Source: Sorangium aterium (lineage in GTDB: Bacteria > Myxococcota_A > Polyangia > Polyangiales > Polyangiaceae). Taken from it: a stretch of 64,000 bases of DNA. The stretch covers positions 124,001-188,000 of the forward strand of contig NZ_JAQNDK010000007.1 in the NCBI RefSeq assembly GCF_028368935.1. The letters run 5' to 3'. The position numbers and the translations under genes are program-made. Position 1 is the stretch's first letter; every line of letters starts with the position of its first letter. Positions 1 through 7,996 of the stretch are shown piece after piece. Below the pieces are notes generated by a model. That model did not search any database, was not told the DNA's origin, and saw only the letters and a program-made list of their open reading frames with translations.

Positions 1-509
1 TGCCGCAGCGAAGCAGCAAGGGGACTGGGGCGGACTGACGGAAAGAGGCGCCCCTGGTCGATGGCGCGTAACCAGCGCCGCACGGTCGCCCAGCTGTCGG
101 CATCGAAGCTGGCAGACCAGGGGCTGACACGCCGCCGCACCTCGATGAGCGCTGCACTGGCGATGCCGACGAGCAGCAGGGCCAGACCGATCGCCGTCGC
201 GGCGAAGTGCCGTCGCGGTGCGACGCCCCGCGGTACGACCGTGATCGTCGCGCCGCAGCGGCGGCATCGATAACGGCGCACCTCGATCGTGACGAGCCCG
301 CCGCGCTCGCCGGCAGCCAGCGGCCCGCGTACCTGCCGGGACCGCGAGCCGTGACCCCACAGCCCCAACCCGCCCCCCAGCGGGCAAGCCGCGGCACCGC
401 AACGCGGGCAGCGGGCTGGCCGCGCGCGATCTACGGTGGGCGGTGAAGCGAGCCAGCCTTTGACATCGAGGTCCAGATGGACGATCTGTTGAGGGCTCCG
501 CTCTTTCAA
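1..509 (-). CDS. Zinc-ribbon protein of mobile-element type, partial at the window edge
   Basis: An open minus-strand frame runs from an in-frame stop at 612-614 to the window edge without interruption. It encodes two CxxC pairs: one in a segment reading ARCPRCGAA and one reading RYRCRRCGAT. These are followed by a hydrophobic stretch (HFAATAIGLALLLVGIASAA) and a WATVRRWLRA segment. Two zinc-ribbon halves, a helical segment and a basic tail resemble the short zinc-finger proteins that accompany transposases in myxobacterial genomes; I cannot name the family. No ATG lies in the open part. A TTG at 507-509 is the most reasonable start I see, but the frame stays open to 611. The 3' end is missing. 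It sits upstream of an IS66 remnant on the same strand, so it may be part of the same debris. Confidence 0.5.
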   Translation of the reverse strand, partial: MKERSPQQIVHLDLDVKGWLASPPTVDRARPARCPRCGAAACPLGGGLGLWGHGSRSRQVRGPLAAGERGGLVTIEVRRYRCRRCGATITVVPRGVAPRRHFAATAIGLALLLVGIASAALIEVRRRVSPWSASFDADSWATVRRWLRAIDQGRLFPSVRPSPLAASLR

Positions 510-922
510 GCGATTCGGAGCACGACGGGAGGGGGCACGCGGCCAAACGAGCTCCTCCCGTCGCCTATTTTGTGGCCCGCGCCGCGCCGATGCTCCGCTC
601 CTGTCGCTGACCTACCCCGTTCGTGACGCGGACGGGCGAGGAGTCGTGCTGGTAATTTTCGGGAGACGAAGGGAATGCGCGCTCCCTCTTTTCCTGTGCA
701 CCCGCATTCGACCGACGCGATCGTGCTCAGGAGGAGCTACGCTGAGAATTTGATCGAACGCGGCGCAATGCATCGCCGGAGAAGGTCCTGGCAGCTTGCT
801 GCCCCCGGACAACGTCGCCATCGACCATGATCCGCCTCGGCGATGGTGCGCTGCGGTGAGCCGGCCGCCCCGCCATCAAAGAGCTGGCTCGACAAGCGCA
901 TCATCGGCATCAACGACGGTGC
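510..922. other. No convincing intact gene; short fragment shared with 21.4 kb
   Basis: No long conserved frame is visible. Positions 869-932 match 21384-21447 over 64 bp without gaps (about 54 identities by eye), and both copies keep the same plus-strand reading frame (IK..xRQAxHRxQR). This looks like the tail of a broken gene, cut on its right by the truncated IS66 tnpC at about 935. Confidence 0.45.
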
Positions 923-1585
923 TCAGTAACACTCGACAAGGATGCTGGCGAGCAGCCCCGGTCCCGGACGGCCTCGATCCATCACCTTCTCGCTATCGGC
1001 CGTCGTGACGCCCTGCTCCGGGCAGCGCGGGCAGGCGAGCTTCTCCCGCTGCTCCTCGATGATCTTGAACTGCGCCGGAACGAACTCGAGCACTTCGCTC
1101 GTACGATGGCCGATGCACTGCTTGTCCGCGCCGCACTGCGGGCACGTCCGCTCAGCCTGGGGGACGGGCACCACACGCGTCTCACGCGGCAGGTGCTCGG
1201 GAAGCGGCGCGCGCCCGCCCCGTCCTCGCGGCGGCTTCGGCGGCTCAGGGGGCTGCGGCACCAGCCCCTGCTCCGGCTGCGGCGGAGCGTCCGCGCCGAG
1301 CTCCGAGCCCGCCGCCCCCGGCGGCGCTTCCGCCCCGAGCTCGGCGAACATCAGCATCAGCTGCTCGGTGGAGACCTGCTGGCTCTTGCGGCCGTACAGG
1401 TCGCGCAGCGCGCTCGCGAGCCTCGCCGAGAGCGCGGTGTTCTTGTCACGCAGCTGGACCAGCAGCCCGAGCACCAGCTCGATGAGCTCCGGGATCTGCC
1501 CGGCGGCCGCCAGCTGCTCGAGCTTGCGCCGCACGTCCGCCAGATCGGCCGGCAGTTGTGCCTGGGACTGAAGAGGACTGGTCAC
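923..1585 (-). pseudogene. tnpC: IS66 transposase TnpC, N-terminal fragment
   Basis: About 220 residues, starting at a GTG (1583-1585) that overlaps the tnpB stop. The N-terminal part has the coiled, Leu-rich TnpC segment (LPADLADVRRKLEQLAAAG, then LRDLYGRKSQQ). A Pro-rich linker follows, then the IS66 zinc-finger region with CPQCGA and CPRCP pairs. The frame ends soon after GLLASILV, the point where full IS66 transposases enter the DDE domain, and reaches a stop at 923. The full family is about 500 residues, so more than half is missing, including all catalytic acids. Family knowledge gives the assignment; the truncation is seen directly. Confidence 0.85.
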
Positions 1586-2004
1586 GTGGCGCGCGAGATA
1601 GCTATCCCGCGCGCATCCATCAAGCTTTGCTTCGACGGAGCAATTTTTCTCACGCCAGGCCGCCAACGCTTGCGCCGTACGGCCTGGGACAGGTCGAGCC
1701 CTTCGAGCATCAGCGACAGCTCGGCCGCCTCGACCTCGACGTGGGTGGTCCCCTTGGGCAGGTCGCGGGCGAGATGGAATCGTCCGCGGGCCAATTTTTT
1801 CGCCACGATCATGTAGCCAGTTCGGTCCCAGAACAAAACGCGCATCTGGTCACCTCGCCGATTCCTGAACACGAACAGATGCCCACAGAGTGGGTCGGCT
1901 CCGAAGCGCTGGGAGACCAAGGCCGACAGCCCATCAAAGCTCTTGCGCAGGTCCGTGGGCTCGGCGGCGACGTACACGCGCACCGACGGCGGCAGCGTCA
2001 GCAC
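1582..2004 (-). CDS. tnpB: IS66 accessory protein TnpB
   Basis: 140 residues. It carries the IS66 Orf2 hallmark sequence: VYVAAEPTDLRKSFDGL near the N-terminus, then LCGHLFVFRNRRGD and VLFWDRTGYMIVAKKL. TnpB is required for transposition of IS66 elements, but its biochemical role is not settled. The start overlaps the end of tnpA by 7 bp and the stop overlaps tnpC by four, so the three are translated as a unit. The last ~25 residues are longer than in most TnpB proteins. The gene itself looks intact, although the element is broken by loss of the tnpC core. Confidence 0.9.
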   Translation of the reverse strand: MLTLPPSVRVYVAAEPTDLRKSFDGLSALVSQRFGADPLCGHLFVFRNRRGDQMRVLFWDRTGYMIVAKKLARGRFHLARDLPKGTTHVEVEAAELSLMLEGLDLSQAVRRKRWRPGVRKIAPSKQSLMDARGIAISRAT

Positions 2005-2336
2005 GGCGTCTCCTCGGCCGCGAGCGCCAGTACCCGCTCGAGCGTGGCCGGGTCGAACCCCGGCCGGACCCGCACCACCCGCCCGTTGGGTAAGGCGATC
2101 TCGATCGGCTCCGGCGCGGCGACCGATGCGTCCGTCACCACGTGGACCGGCAGAAAGCGCGGTGCTTCGGTCAACGACGAGGGCGAGGGGTGCGAGGGCC
2201 GGTCAGCGCGCAGCTTCCAACGCCACCAGTAGAGCTGCTTCGGCTTGTACCCTTCGCGCCGCGCGAACTTCTCCGCGCTCAGCCCGCTGCGCTCCCATCG
2301 CTCCACCCGATCGGCCCACTCCACCCTCGTCGCCAT
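1998..2336 (-). CDS. tnpA: IS66 accessory protein TnpA (helix-turn-helix)
   Basis: 112 residues with an N-terminal HTH-like region (RVERWERSGLSAEKFARREG, then KQLYWWRWKLR) typical of IS66 TnpA/Orf1. The C-terminal half contains the family segment IEIALPNGRVVRVRPGFDPATL. TnpA is the first gene of the IS66 operon and probably binds DNA. The start ATG at 2334-2336 begins the MATRVEWADR sequence typical of the family. Its last codons overlap the tnpB start. No frameshift is seen. Confidence 0.88.
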   Translation of the reverse strand: MATRVEWADRVERWERSGLSAEKFARREGYKPKQLYWWRWKLRADRPSHPSPSSLTEAPRFLPVHVVTDASVAAPEPIEIALPNGRVVRVRPGFDPATLERVLALAAEETPC

Positions 2337-2408
2337 CGCTTCCTCCTTCGTCGCGATGGGGACTGGTAACCGGCCCCGACGGGCTGGTCACGATGGCGTT
2401 GGTCGGGT

Positions 2409-2564
2409 GGTTACTTCCCGCACGCCGCCTGCGTCGTCACGCTCGTCGATCGGCTGGTGCACCGCGCCGAGGTGATCGAGATCGAGGCCGAGAGCTACCG
2501 GCTCAAGGAAGCCAAGGAGCTGAGCGCCTCCCGCATCAAGCAGCGCCGCGCCAAGAAGCACTGA
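2409..2564 (+). pseudogene. istB: IS21 helper ATPase IstB, C-terminal remnant
   Basis: A plus-strand frame ending at the TGA 2562-2564 encodes [20 protein letters not shown], then [20 protein letters not shown] and a basic tail [10 protein letters not shown]. This is the C-terminal end of IstB-type AAA+ helper proteins of IS21 elements (DRL.HR..I..I.G.SYRLKEA). The P-loop part and IstA are absent. The remnant lies directly behind the start of the IS66 tnpA, so IS66 probably landed in, or recombined with, an older IS21 copy. Confidence 0.6.
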
Positions 2565-2608
2565 GCCGCCTCTTCACCGGTGAACTTCACCGGCGTCGGA
2601 TGCGGGTT

Positions 2609-3033
2609 TCACCGGCACCGGGCGCGGATTTCACCGGTGAACTTCACCGAATCCCTGCGGATTGCCGCGATCATCAACAACGGACGGCGGAGCCGCGCGC
2701 GGACGAGCGTGATCACGCTCTGGAATATGTCGAGGAACACGCCGTCGAGCGTCGCCATGTCGAGGAGGCGCTCCAGCGCCTGCACGAAGCGGCCCTCGCG
2801 CCCCTCGCGCTCCGCCTCGAGCGCCGAGAGCAGCTCGGCGGGCCAGCCCCCGAGGGCGGCGGCCGGGATGCCCACGGCCTGCTCGAGTGCGCGCTCCAGC
2901 TCGTCGCGCCGGCCGCCGAGCAGCTGCGGCGCCCTGCGCGGCGGCGGCGGCGCCGTGAGCGGGCGCACGACGACGGGCCGCGACGCGCAGACGCACGACT
3001 CGCGCCGCGTGAGCTCGATCTGCTGCAGGTTGA
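2609..3033 (-). pseudogene. Gene fragment of unknown function cut by the left 175-bp repeat
   Basis: A minus-strand frame encodes a coherent-looking segment with Leu/Glu-rich helices (RRDELERALEQAVGI, ERLLDMATLDGVFLDIFQS) and ends at 2609. Upstream it stays open through LNLQQIELTRRES and stops being gene-like exactly where the 175-bp repeat begins (3034). I do not recognise the family. The simplest reading is a resident gene whose 5' part was replaced when the repeat-bounded OLD nuclease segment arrived. Confidence 0.4.
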
Positions 3034-3208
3034 GCGGATACGGAGCCCTACTGACCTCCCGAAGTGAAGAGAAAATTTGCCCCGCCCCTCCAGTTAACCT
3101 AACGCCACAACCACGACGTGGTCGTGCGATCCAGAAAAACCGAGTAATTTTAGCAGGTAAGCGTGTCCCGTGGGCTCAGCGGGTATCACTCTACTGTACG
3201 CGCCGCCC
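3034..3208. repeat. Direct repeat, left copy (putative IS91-type end)
   Basis: 175 bp that match 5624-5799 with about 13 differences by eye, in the same orientation. It contains a short inverted repeat, CACGAC-GTG-GTCGTG, at about 3113-3127 and an AT-richer core. The right copy abuts an IS91-type transposase remnant, so the segment is probably an end of that element. The two copies bracket the OLD nuclease gene. Confidence 0.85.
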
Positions 3209-3263
3209 CAATTGGCGATTCGGACAATGGTCACCAAGGGTTGCGATATTGAAGTTACTCGAC

Positions 3264-5381
3264 TTATCTTTTCGTGCCTGCAACGGCGTCGACCGGGGAC
3301 GAGAAGGGCTCAAACAGCTTCGCCCAGAGATCGATTATTGCGGGCGAAAGCTCTCTTGTCTTGAGCAAACGAGCCTTCACCGTCTTCGCCAGCTCGACCT
3401 TCCACCCCTGATCCAGAGTGATGCCATGCTTCGAGGCATACGCCTCGACCTGGGGAACAATGGGCTTCCCCTCAACCGCCACATCGCGGAAGTCCTCATC
3501 TTCCCCGCGATACGTGCGGCTTACGGCATCCACAATCAGGTTGTGCGGCATCAAGTCCTCGACCTCGGCCCCCTGGAGCCCGCCGAGGACATCGCCGATA
3601 TTCGTGATCCTCTTTCCCGCGTCGCCAGCGTAGATCGGTCCACTCCTCAGTTTCTTGGCGAAGTCGATGCCTGGGCCGTCGGAATCGAGAATCACATAGG
3701 GAGGCGCTTCATCCCGCGCTGTGATGATCGGCACAATGGCAGCCACGCCCTTTGCACCGCCGCCGGGATGAAAGATGATCTCCCGCTGCGGATTAATTCT
3801 TCCTAGGCCGATCAAGACGGTCTTGATGCCGCTCATGTAGTGTTGGTCGGACGAGCCCTCCACGATCACGTTTGTGCAGCCATGCAAAAGCGCATTCGAG
3901 GCTGAGAGGCCGAGCGCAGCATGGACTGCATAGACGGACTTCGCCTCCGACGACGTCGACTTCCCCGCGCGGAGGTCGGCAGACACCGCAGTCGCGCCGT
4001 TCGCATCGACGTACACGGCGCGCACGCGGTCGAGCCGATCGGGATCGACCAGGAACGGTGAGTGCGTGGTGTACAGGAGCTGATTCGTTCTGGAGAGGTT
4101 GTCGAAGAACGCAGAGAGGTCCTTCTGGGCGAGCGGGTGGAGCGAGAGTCCGGGTTCATCGAGCAACAAGATCGCATTCTCGTGAGCGTCACTGCTCTCG
4201 ACGAGGAAGACGAGGAAGAAGCTGAGGAACCACTGGAGGCCGGTGCTCCGCGATTCCAATTCCACCTCCTCGGGGCGCTTGTCATCCGACACCCATATTC
4301 TGAAGTGATCACCGTCAGCCTCGAAACGGAAGCGATAGTTGCCCTGCTTCCACCAGGCGCGGAATTCCTTGGTGAGCCGCGAACTGGCCGACTGGAGGAG
4401 CACGCTTCGCTCCTTTGTGCGCTCTGCTGCGGCAGTGATGGCCTCCTGCGACGGTTTGGGTGCACCGGCTGTCGCAGCGGCCTTGCCCAGCTCCAAGATC
4501 TCCTCGGGTTTCAATTTGACGAAGTCGAAGAGCACCTTGAGGGTACGGGCCTTCGCCTCTTCTTTCGCGCCGAGGCCCTCCCGCTTCATGTTCTGGATGA
4601 CGTGCGGGAGGTAGATCTCGGAGTCGAGATTACCGTAGTTGGAGTAGTAAACGAACGCTGGCAAGCGTTTGAGCGCGAGGTTCCTCGCGTCCTCGCGCTC
4701 GTTCGGATGCGACATACTGATACGCTTCATAGTGTCGTCGATTCCCTCGACGAGCGCCATCCAACAGGCCGACAACGATGTGGACGTCGTTTCGGGGAGG
4801 GCGACTTCAGAGAGGGAAGCGCTCACGTTCGAGAGCGCGTCGCGGTCCACCAGGTCGACATCCGCCAAGATGCGTAGTGCTCCATCGATTGCCGTCGTCA
4901 TCGATGCGCGGCGGACGTTCTCGCCGGACTCTTTCTCAATCTTTCCGCGCACATTCGCCAGTAACTCACGGACGTCGACTGCGGGGACGGAGCGCGGCGG
5001 TTCGGCGTTAGGGAAGGTGACGTGACGCTGGCCGTCGAAGCGGCAGGTGAACCGCACGACGTTGAAGTGATCCACTGATATCCCGGTAAGGTCTGCCAGC
5101 GCTATGGCCAGCTCGGCGTCCGTCTCGAAGTCGGCGTAGATGAACGCGCGATCCTGGCTGACCTGGCGGAGCTCGCTGTACTCGCTGCGCGGGAAGTCCG
5201 CGAGCGGCACGATCGCGCCGTCTTTCGCCGGGTTCAGCTTCCAGAGAGGAAGAAGCAGGTTCGTCTTGCCCGACTCGTTCACCCCGATCAGAGACGTAAC
5301 TGTGTCGGTTTCGATCCAGCCGCTATCCTGCACCGACCGGAAGCCCATCACCTGGAATCGTGTCAACTTCAGCATGCGCAC
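3264..5381 (-). CDS. OLD-family nuclease (ABC-type ATPase plus Toprim)
   Basis: 705 residues. An N-terminal ABC/SMC-like ATPase domain has Walker A GVNESGKT (33-40), Walker B LLLDEPGLSLHP (D408, E409) and a switch histidine in TTHSPFLV. A C-terminal Toprim domain has the conserved glutamate in VIVEGSSD (E508) and the metal-binding pair in LDSDG (D566, D568). This is the class 1 OLD layout: a stand-alone nuclease whose ATPase gates DNA cleavage; related proteins act in phage defence (P2 Old, GajA). No GajB-like helicase gene lies next to it, so Gabija is not supported. All key residues are present and the reading frame is intact. The gene is visibly less GC-rich than its surroundings and is flanked by direct repeats, both signs of transfer. 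Confidence 0.88.
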   Translation of the reverse strand: MRMLKLTRFQVMGFRSVQDSGWIETDTVTSLIGVNESGKTNLLLPLWKLNPAKDGAIVPLADFPRSEYSELRQVSQDRAFIYADFETDAELAIALADLTGISVDHFNVVRFTCRFDGQRHVTFPNAEPPRSVPAVDVRELLANVRGKIEKESGENVRRASMTTAIDGALRILADVDLVDRDALSNVSASLSEVALPETTSTSLSACWMALVEGIDDTMKRISMSHPNEREDARNLALKRLPAFVYYSNYGNLDSEIYLPHVIQNMKREGLGAKEEAKARTLKVLFDFVKLKPEEILELGKAAATAGAPKPSQEAITAAAERTKERSVLLQSASSRLTKEFRAWWKQGNYRFRFEADGDHFRIWVSDDKRPEEVELESRSTGLQWFLSFFLVFLVESSDAHENAILLLDEPGLSLHPLAQKDLSAFFDNLSRTNQLLYTTHSPFLVDPDRLDRVRAVYVDANGATAVSADLRAGKSTSSEAKSVYAVHAALGLSASNALLHGCTNVIVEGSSDQHYMSGIKTVLIGLGRINPQREIIFHPGGGAKGVAAIVPIITARDEAPPYVILDSDGPGIDFAKKLRSGPIYAGDAGKRITNIGDVLGGLQGAEVEDLMPHNLIVDAVSRTYRGEDEDFRDVAVEGKPIVPQVEAYASKHGITLDQGWKVELAKTVKARLLKTRELSPAIIDLWAKLFEPFSSPVDAVAGTKR

Positions 5382-5623
5382 CGTTCCTCGCGGGAAGGGC
5401 TGGGATGCTAGCGCGGAGCGCGAGCGAGGTCGACGGCTCCCGGCGTCTGGAGAGGTCCCAGGTCCGACCCCTAGGTGTTCTTGAGCACGTCCGCTGCGAG
5501 CACAACCCAGGACGCGGTCTTCGAGATCCGCCCGTTAACAAGCATCCGCCCCATCCAGACCGGCGTTGTAGGCGACCCAGTCGCGGGCGGCAAGGCCGGT
5601 GCGTTCCTCCTTCCACCGCTCCG

Positions 5624-5799
5624 GCGGATAGGGAGCCCTACCGACTTCCCGAAGTGAAGAGGAAATTTGCCCCGCCCATCCAGTTAACCTAACGCCACAT
5701 CCACGACGTGGTCGTGCCATCCAGAAAAACCGAGTAATTTTAACAGGTAAGCGTGTCCCGTTGGGGTCAGCGGTTACCACTCTACTGTACGCGCCGCCC
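5624..5799. repeat. Direct repeat, right copy, abutting the IS91-type transposase
   Basis: Right-hand partner of the 3034-3208 repeat. On its high-coordinate side it continues straight into the 3' end of a minus-strand IS91-type transposase remnant, so it occupies the position of the element's downstream (oriIS-side) end. The same CACGAC/GTCGTG hairpin is present. The 240 bp between the OLD start and this repeat hold no gene that I can see. Confidence 0.85.
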
Positions 5800-6700
5800 A
5801 GATTGAGCTCGTTCAAACGGGGGCGCCGGCGTGCCTCGCGCCCACACGTTCGCCTCGTCCCGGCGTCTGGTCGGGTGACCGTCGGCGGTCTCGTGGCGGC
5901 TCGCAACTTTGCGGCGCCGTCCATCCAGGAGGCCGGGTCGTCCGGGTCGCGGGTCTGGGATCGCGGCGAGGTCGGATCGGCGGGCAGGCCGAGGTGTTCC
6001 AGGATCTTCCTGGCGGTTGCCTTCTCGGTGATGGCGGCGAGAAGGCGCAGGCGGCCGGCGCAATGCGCGCAACGGTGGGCGTCGAGCCCGAACGTTCGAC
6101 GGATGAGCTTGGCCCAGGCGATGCGCGGCGAGGTCGCGAGCAGCAGGCCGCCGAGCAGCCTGTCGAGGTGGCGGACGGAGATGCCGAAGTCCGTGATCAC
6201 GACGTCGCCGGCAACAGCGGCCACCGCGCAGCAAGCCGCGGGCATCACGGCGGGCCCGGCCGGTGCTGCTGCGAGCGGCGGTGAGGAGAACGTTTGCGGG
6301 CTGAAGGGTACGGCGGCGCCCCCCGGCGCGGACGTCCGCTCCGCGCGAGGTGGCACGGGGACGGGCGCGGCGCGCTTCGGCGTTGGCGGCTGCATCAAGG
6401 CTGGCGTTGCCGCATCGCACTTTACGGTCCCGCTGCCGCTCGCCGGAAGGTCGTGAGCGTGCACGACACCCGGCGGCTTGGGCACCACCGCGGTGCGCCA
6501 CTTGGAGTGTCGCGCGAGCACGCCGTGATAGATCACGAGCGGAACTCTGGGCGGCAGTACCAGCGCCGCGAGCCGCGCCAGCAGCTCGACCGGCGTCATC
6601 ACGCGGTGGGTGCCGCCGCGCCCTCCGTACTTGACGCGGTAGGCAAATTGCGGCGCGGCGGGCAGGTTGCGTCGACGCCACGATGACGCGGGTTCGTCGG
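5800..6700 (-). pseudogene. IS91-family (Y2) transposase, C-terminal fragment
   Basis: The frame opens close to the end of the upstream small gene and encodes QFAYRVKYGGRGGTHRVMTP, then VELLARLAALVLPPRVPLVI and YHGVLARHSKWR. This is the diagnostic C-terminal region of IS91/IS801 transposases. A Pro/Ala-rich linker follows, then DAHRCAHCAGRLRLLAAITE, the C-terminal zinc-binding segment. The N-terminal zinc finger and the catalytic double-tyrosine region are missing, so it is inactive. IS91-type elements move by rolling-circle transposition and can carry neighbouring DNA, which is relevant to the OLD gene alongside. The frame reads on through the repeat to 5535, so the true stop is unclear. Confidence 0.8.
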
Positions 6701-6703
6701 CAG

Positions 6704-6916
6704 CTAGATCGTGGCCTCGTCATCCCTCAGAAGCCCGTCAATCTTGCTTAGCAAATCTCGCTTGACCCGCTGCCGGTTCAGTTCGTCTTCGTAACCGGCC
6801 TTGACCGATGCCACCTTGACAACGCCCTTGATCATCATCAGAGCGTCGATCGTTCGCTGCGCCTCATCGTCATCCAAGTCGCGCCGAAAGTGGACAACCA
6901 GGCCCTTGACGCTCAT
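6704..6916 (-). CDS. Small conserved-looking protein of unknown function
   Basis: 70 residues beginning MSVKGLVVHFRRDLDDDEA, with a beta-alpha-beta pattern (KGLVVHF, then QRTIDALMMIKGVVKVASV) and a charged helical tail (QRVKRDLLSKIDGLL). Short proteins with this layout occur in bacteria and phages without assigned function; I recognise the type but cannot name a family. The length and clean N-terminus suggest a complete gene. Its stop lies directly at the truncated 5' end of the IS91 transposase remnant, so the element joins the chromosome just behind it. Confidence 0.55.
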   Translation of the reverse strand: MSVKGLVVHFRRDLDDDEAQRTIDALMMIKGVVKVASVKAGYEDELNRQRVKRDLLSKIDGLLRDDEATI

Positions 6917-6979
6917 TGCAATCCCACTCCCCGCACAGAGTTCTCGCTGGCTTCCCGAAGCATGATGATATTACGTAAT

Positions 6980-7876
6980 TCACCCATGGCTCCCGACCCC
7001 CGGAAGTGTCGTGTTCAGCGGAGAGCGCTCTACGTCCTCCCAATCGGCAGCCGTTGCGGAACCCTTCCCGCCTTCGGCACGCTGTACCGGGAAGCTCGTC
7101 AGCGTCGCAGCGCGCCGGGCGGGCTCAGTCCCCGTGGCGGCGCGGACAGGGAGCGGCGACCGAAGCCGCGGCAGTGGAGGCGGCGGGAGCTTCGCCCGCG
7201 GGCTCCTGGCCGCAAGCTCGGGAGACGGGACCACAGGCGGAGGAACGTCGAGCGCGCGGGGAGGTAGCGTCGGCGGTGTCGAGCTCTGCGCCGGCGACGA
7301 CGCGGGACGCGCCGAGCTCTCGCGCTTGGTGACGGGCTCGCCGACCTGGATCACTACGGTCTCCTCGGCGTCGGTCCGGTGGTCGTCGTGCAGCTGCCAG
7401 AGGCGCTCCCAGTACCGCGCCGGCGTGCCGGTGAAGGCCTCCAGCTGCCGGGCAAGGCTGGGCGTCATCGGGAGGTCGCTCCTCAGCAACCGTTCCACCT
7501 CCTTCGGCTCCAACCCCGTGCTCTCGGCCAGCTTCCTCCTCCACGAAGGCGTCGTCGCGCAGAACGACTCGAGGACCCTTCCTGGCCAGGGGACGGGGCG
7601 CGCACGGGCGTCTGTCAGCTCCGCGAGTGCCGCGTCGACGTGACAGTCCAGAAGGCGCCGGCATCGGTCCCGCTCCGCCGCAGCCTGCTCCTTCGCATCG
7701 GTGAGGGCTGCCTCGTCGTCATCATGCGCGTGCTCGCGCGCCTCGCGAAGCCCGCGCTCGCGTCCGAGCGCTTCGCGCGCGGTGACCGCGAAGCCGATCG
7801 CGACGCAGGCGATCATCGCGAGCCCGAGCGGCGAAATGAGCCACATTGCACCAAGCAGATCCTCCATCGAATTCAT
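6980..7876 (-). CDS. Membrane-anchored protein with HigA-like HTH and Pro-rich tail
   Basis: 298 residues. One N-terminal membrane segment (about 8-30, MWLISPLGLAMIACVAIGFA) is followed by a charged coiled-coil-like region (about 35-85). The next segment, about 110-165, has the pattern of HigA/XRE antitoxin DNA-binding domains: STGLEPKEVERLLRSDLPMT, then PSLARQLEAFTGTPARYWER. A long Pro/Ser/Ala-rich C-terminus ends the protein. No HigB-like toxin is adjacent, so this is not a standard toxin-antitoxin gene. It lies 120 bp downstream of the ECF sigma gene on the same strand and may share its transcript. Function unknown; a membrane-tethered regulator is inference. Confidence 0.6.
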   Translation of the reverse strand: MNSMEDLLGAMWLISPLGLAMIACVAIGFAVTAREALGRERGLREAREHAHDDDEAALTDAKEQAAAERDRCRRLLDCHVDAALAELTDARARPVPWPGRVLESFCATTPSWRRKLAESTGLEPKEVERLLRSDLPMTPSLARQLEAFTGTPARYWERLWQLHDDHRTDAEETVVIQVGEPVTKRESSARPASSPAQSSTPPTLPPRALDVPPPVVPSPELAARSPRAKLPPPPLPRLRSPLPVRAATGTEPARRAATLTSFPVQRAEGGKGSATAADWEDVERSPLNTTLPGVGSHG

Positions 7877-7996
7877 CGCGTTTCGTCTCCTGGACGTGAA
7901 TATCCTTGTCTAGACGCAGGGCAGATCTCGGCCTTGTGCTGTCCAACGACACCACCTGCGTCACCGCCTCCTGGCTGTTGGAGGGACGCCGAGGGC

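Larger units (their letters stand above)
923..2336 (-). mobile_element. IS66-family element, truncated in tnpC
   Basis: Three overlapping minus-strand genes occur in the standard IS66 order tnpA-tnpB-tnpC. The tnpA/tnpB frames overlap by 7 bp and tnpB/tnpC by a GTGA, as in translationally coupled IS66 operons. The distal part of tnpC, which carries the DDE catalytic core, is missing, so the element cannot transpose by itself. Terminal inverted repeats could not be identified, and the left boundary is simply where tnpC homology stops (about 935). Confidence 0.8.

Noticed and set aside
3264-5381. Gabija system
   Set aside because: The OLD-type nuclease would fit GajA, but no UvrD-like helicase (GajB) is adjacent on either side.
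6980-7876. HigBA toxin-antitoxin pair
   Set aside because: The HTH segment is HigA-like but no HigB-like gene is adjacent and the protein is membrane-anchored.
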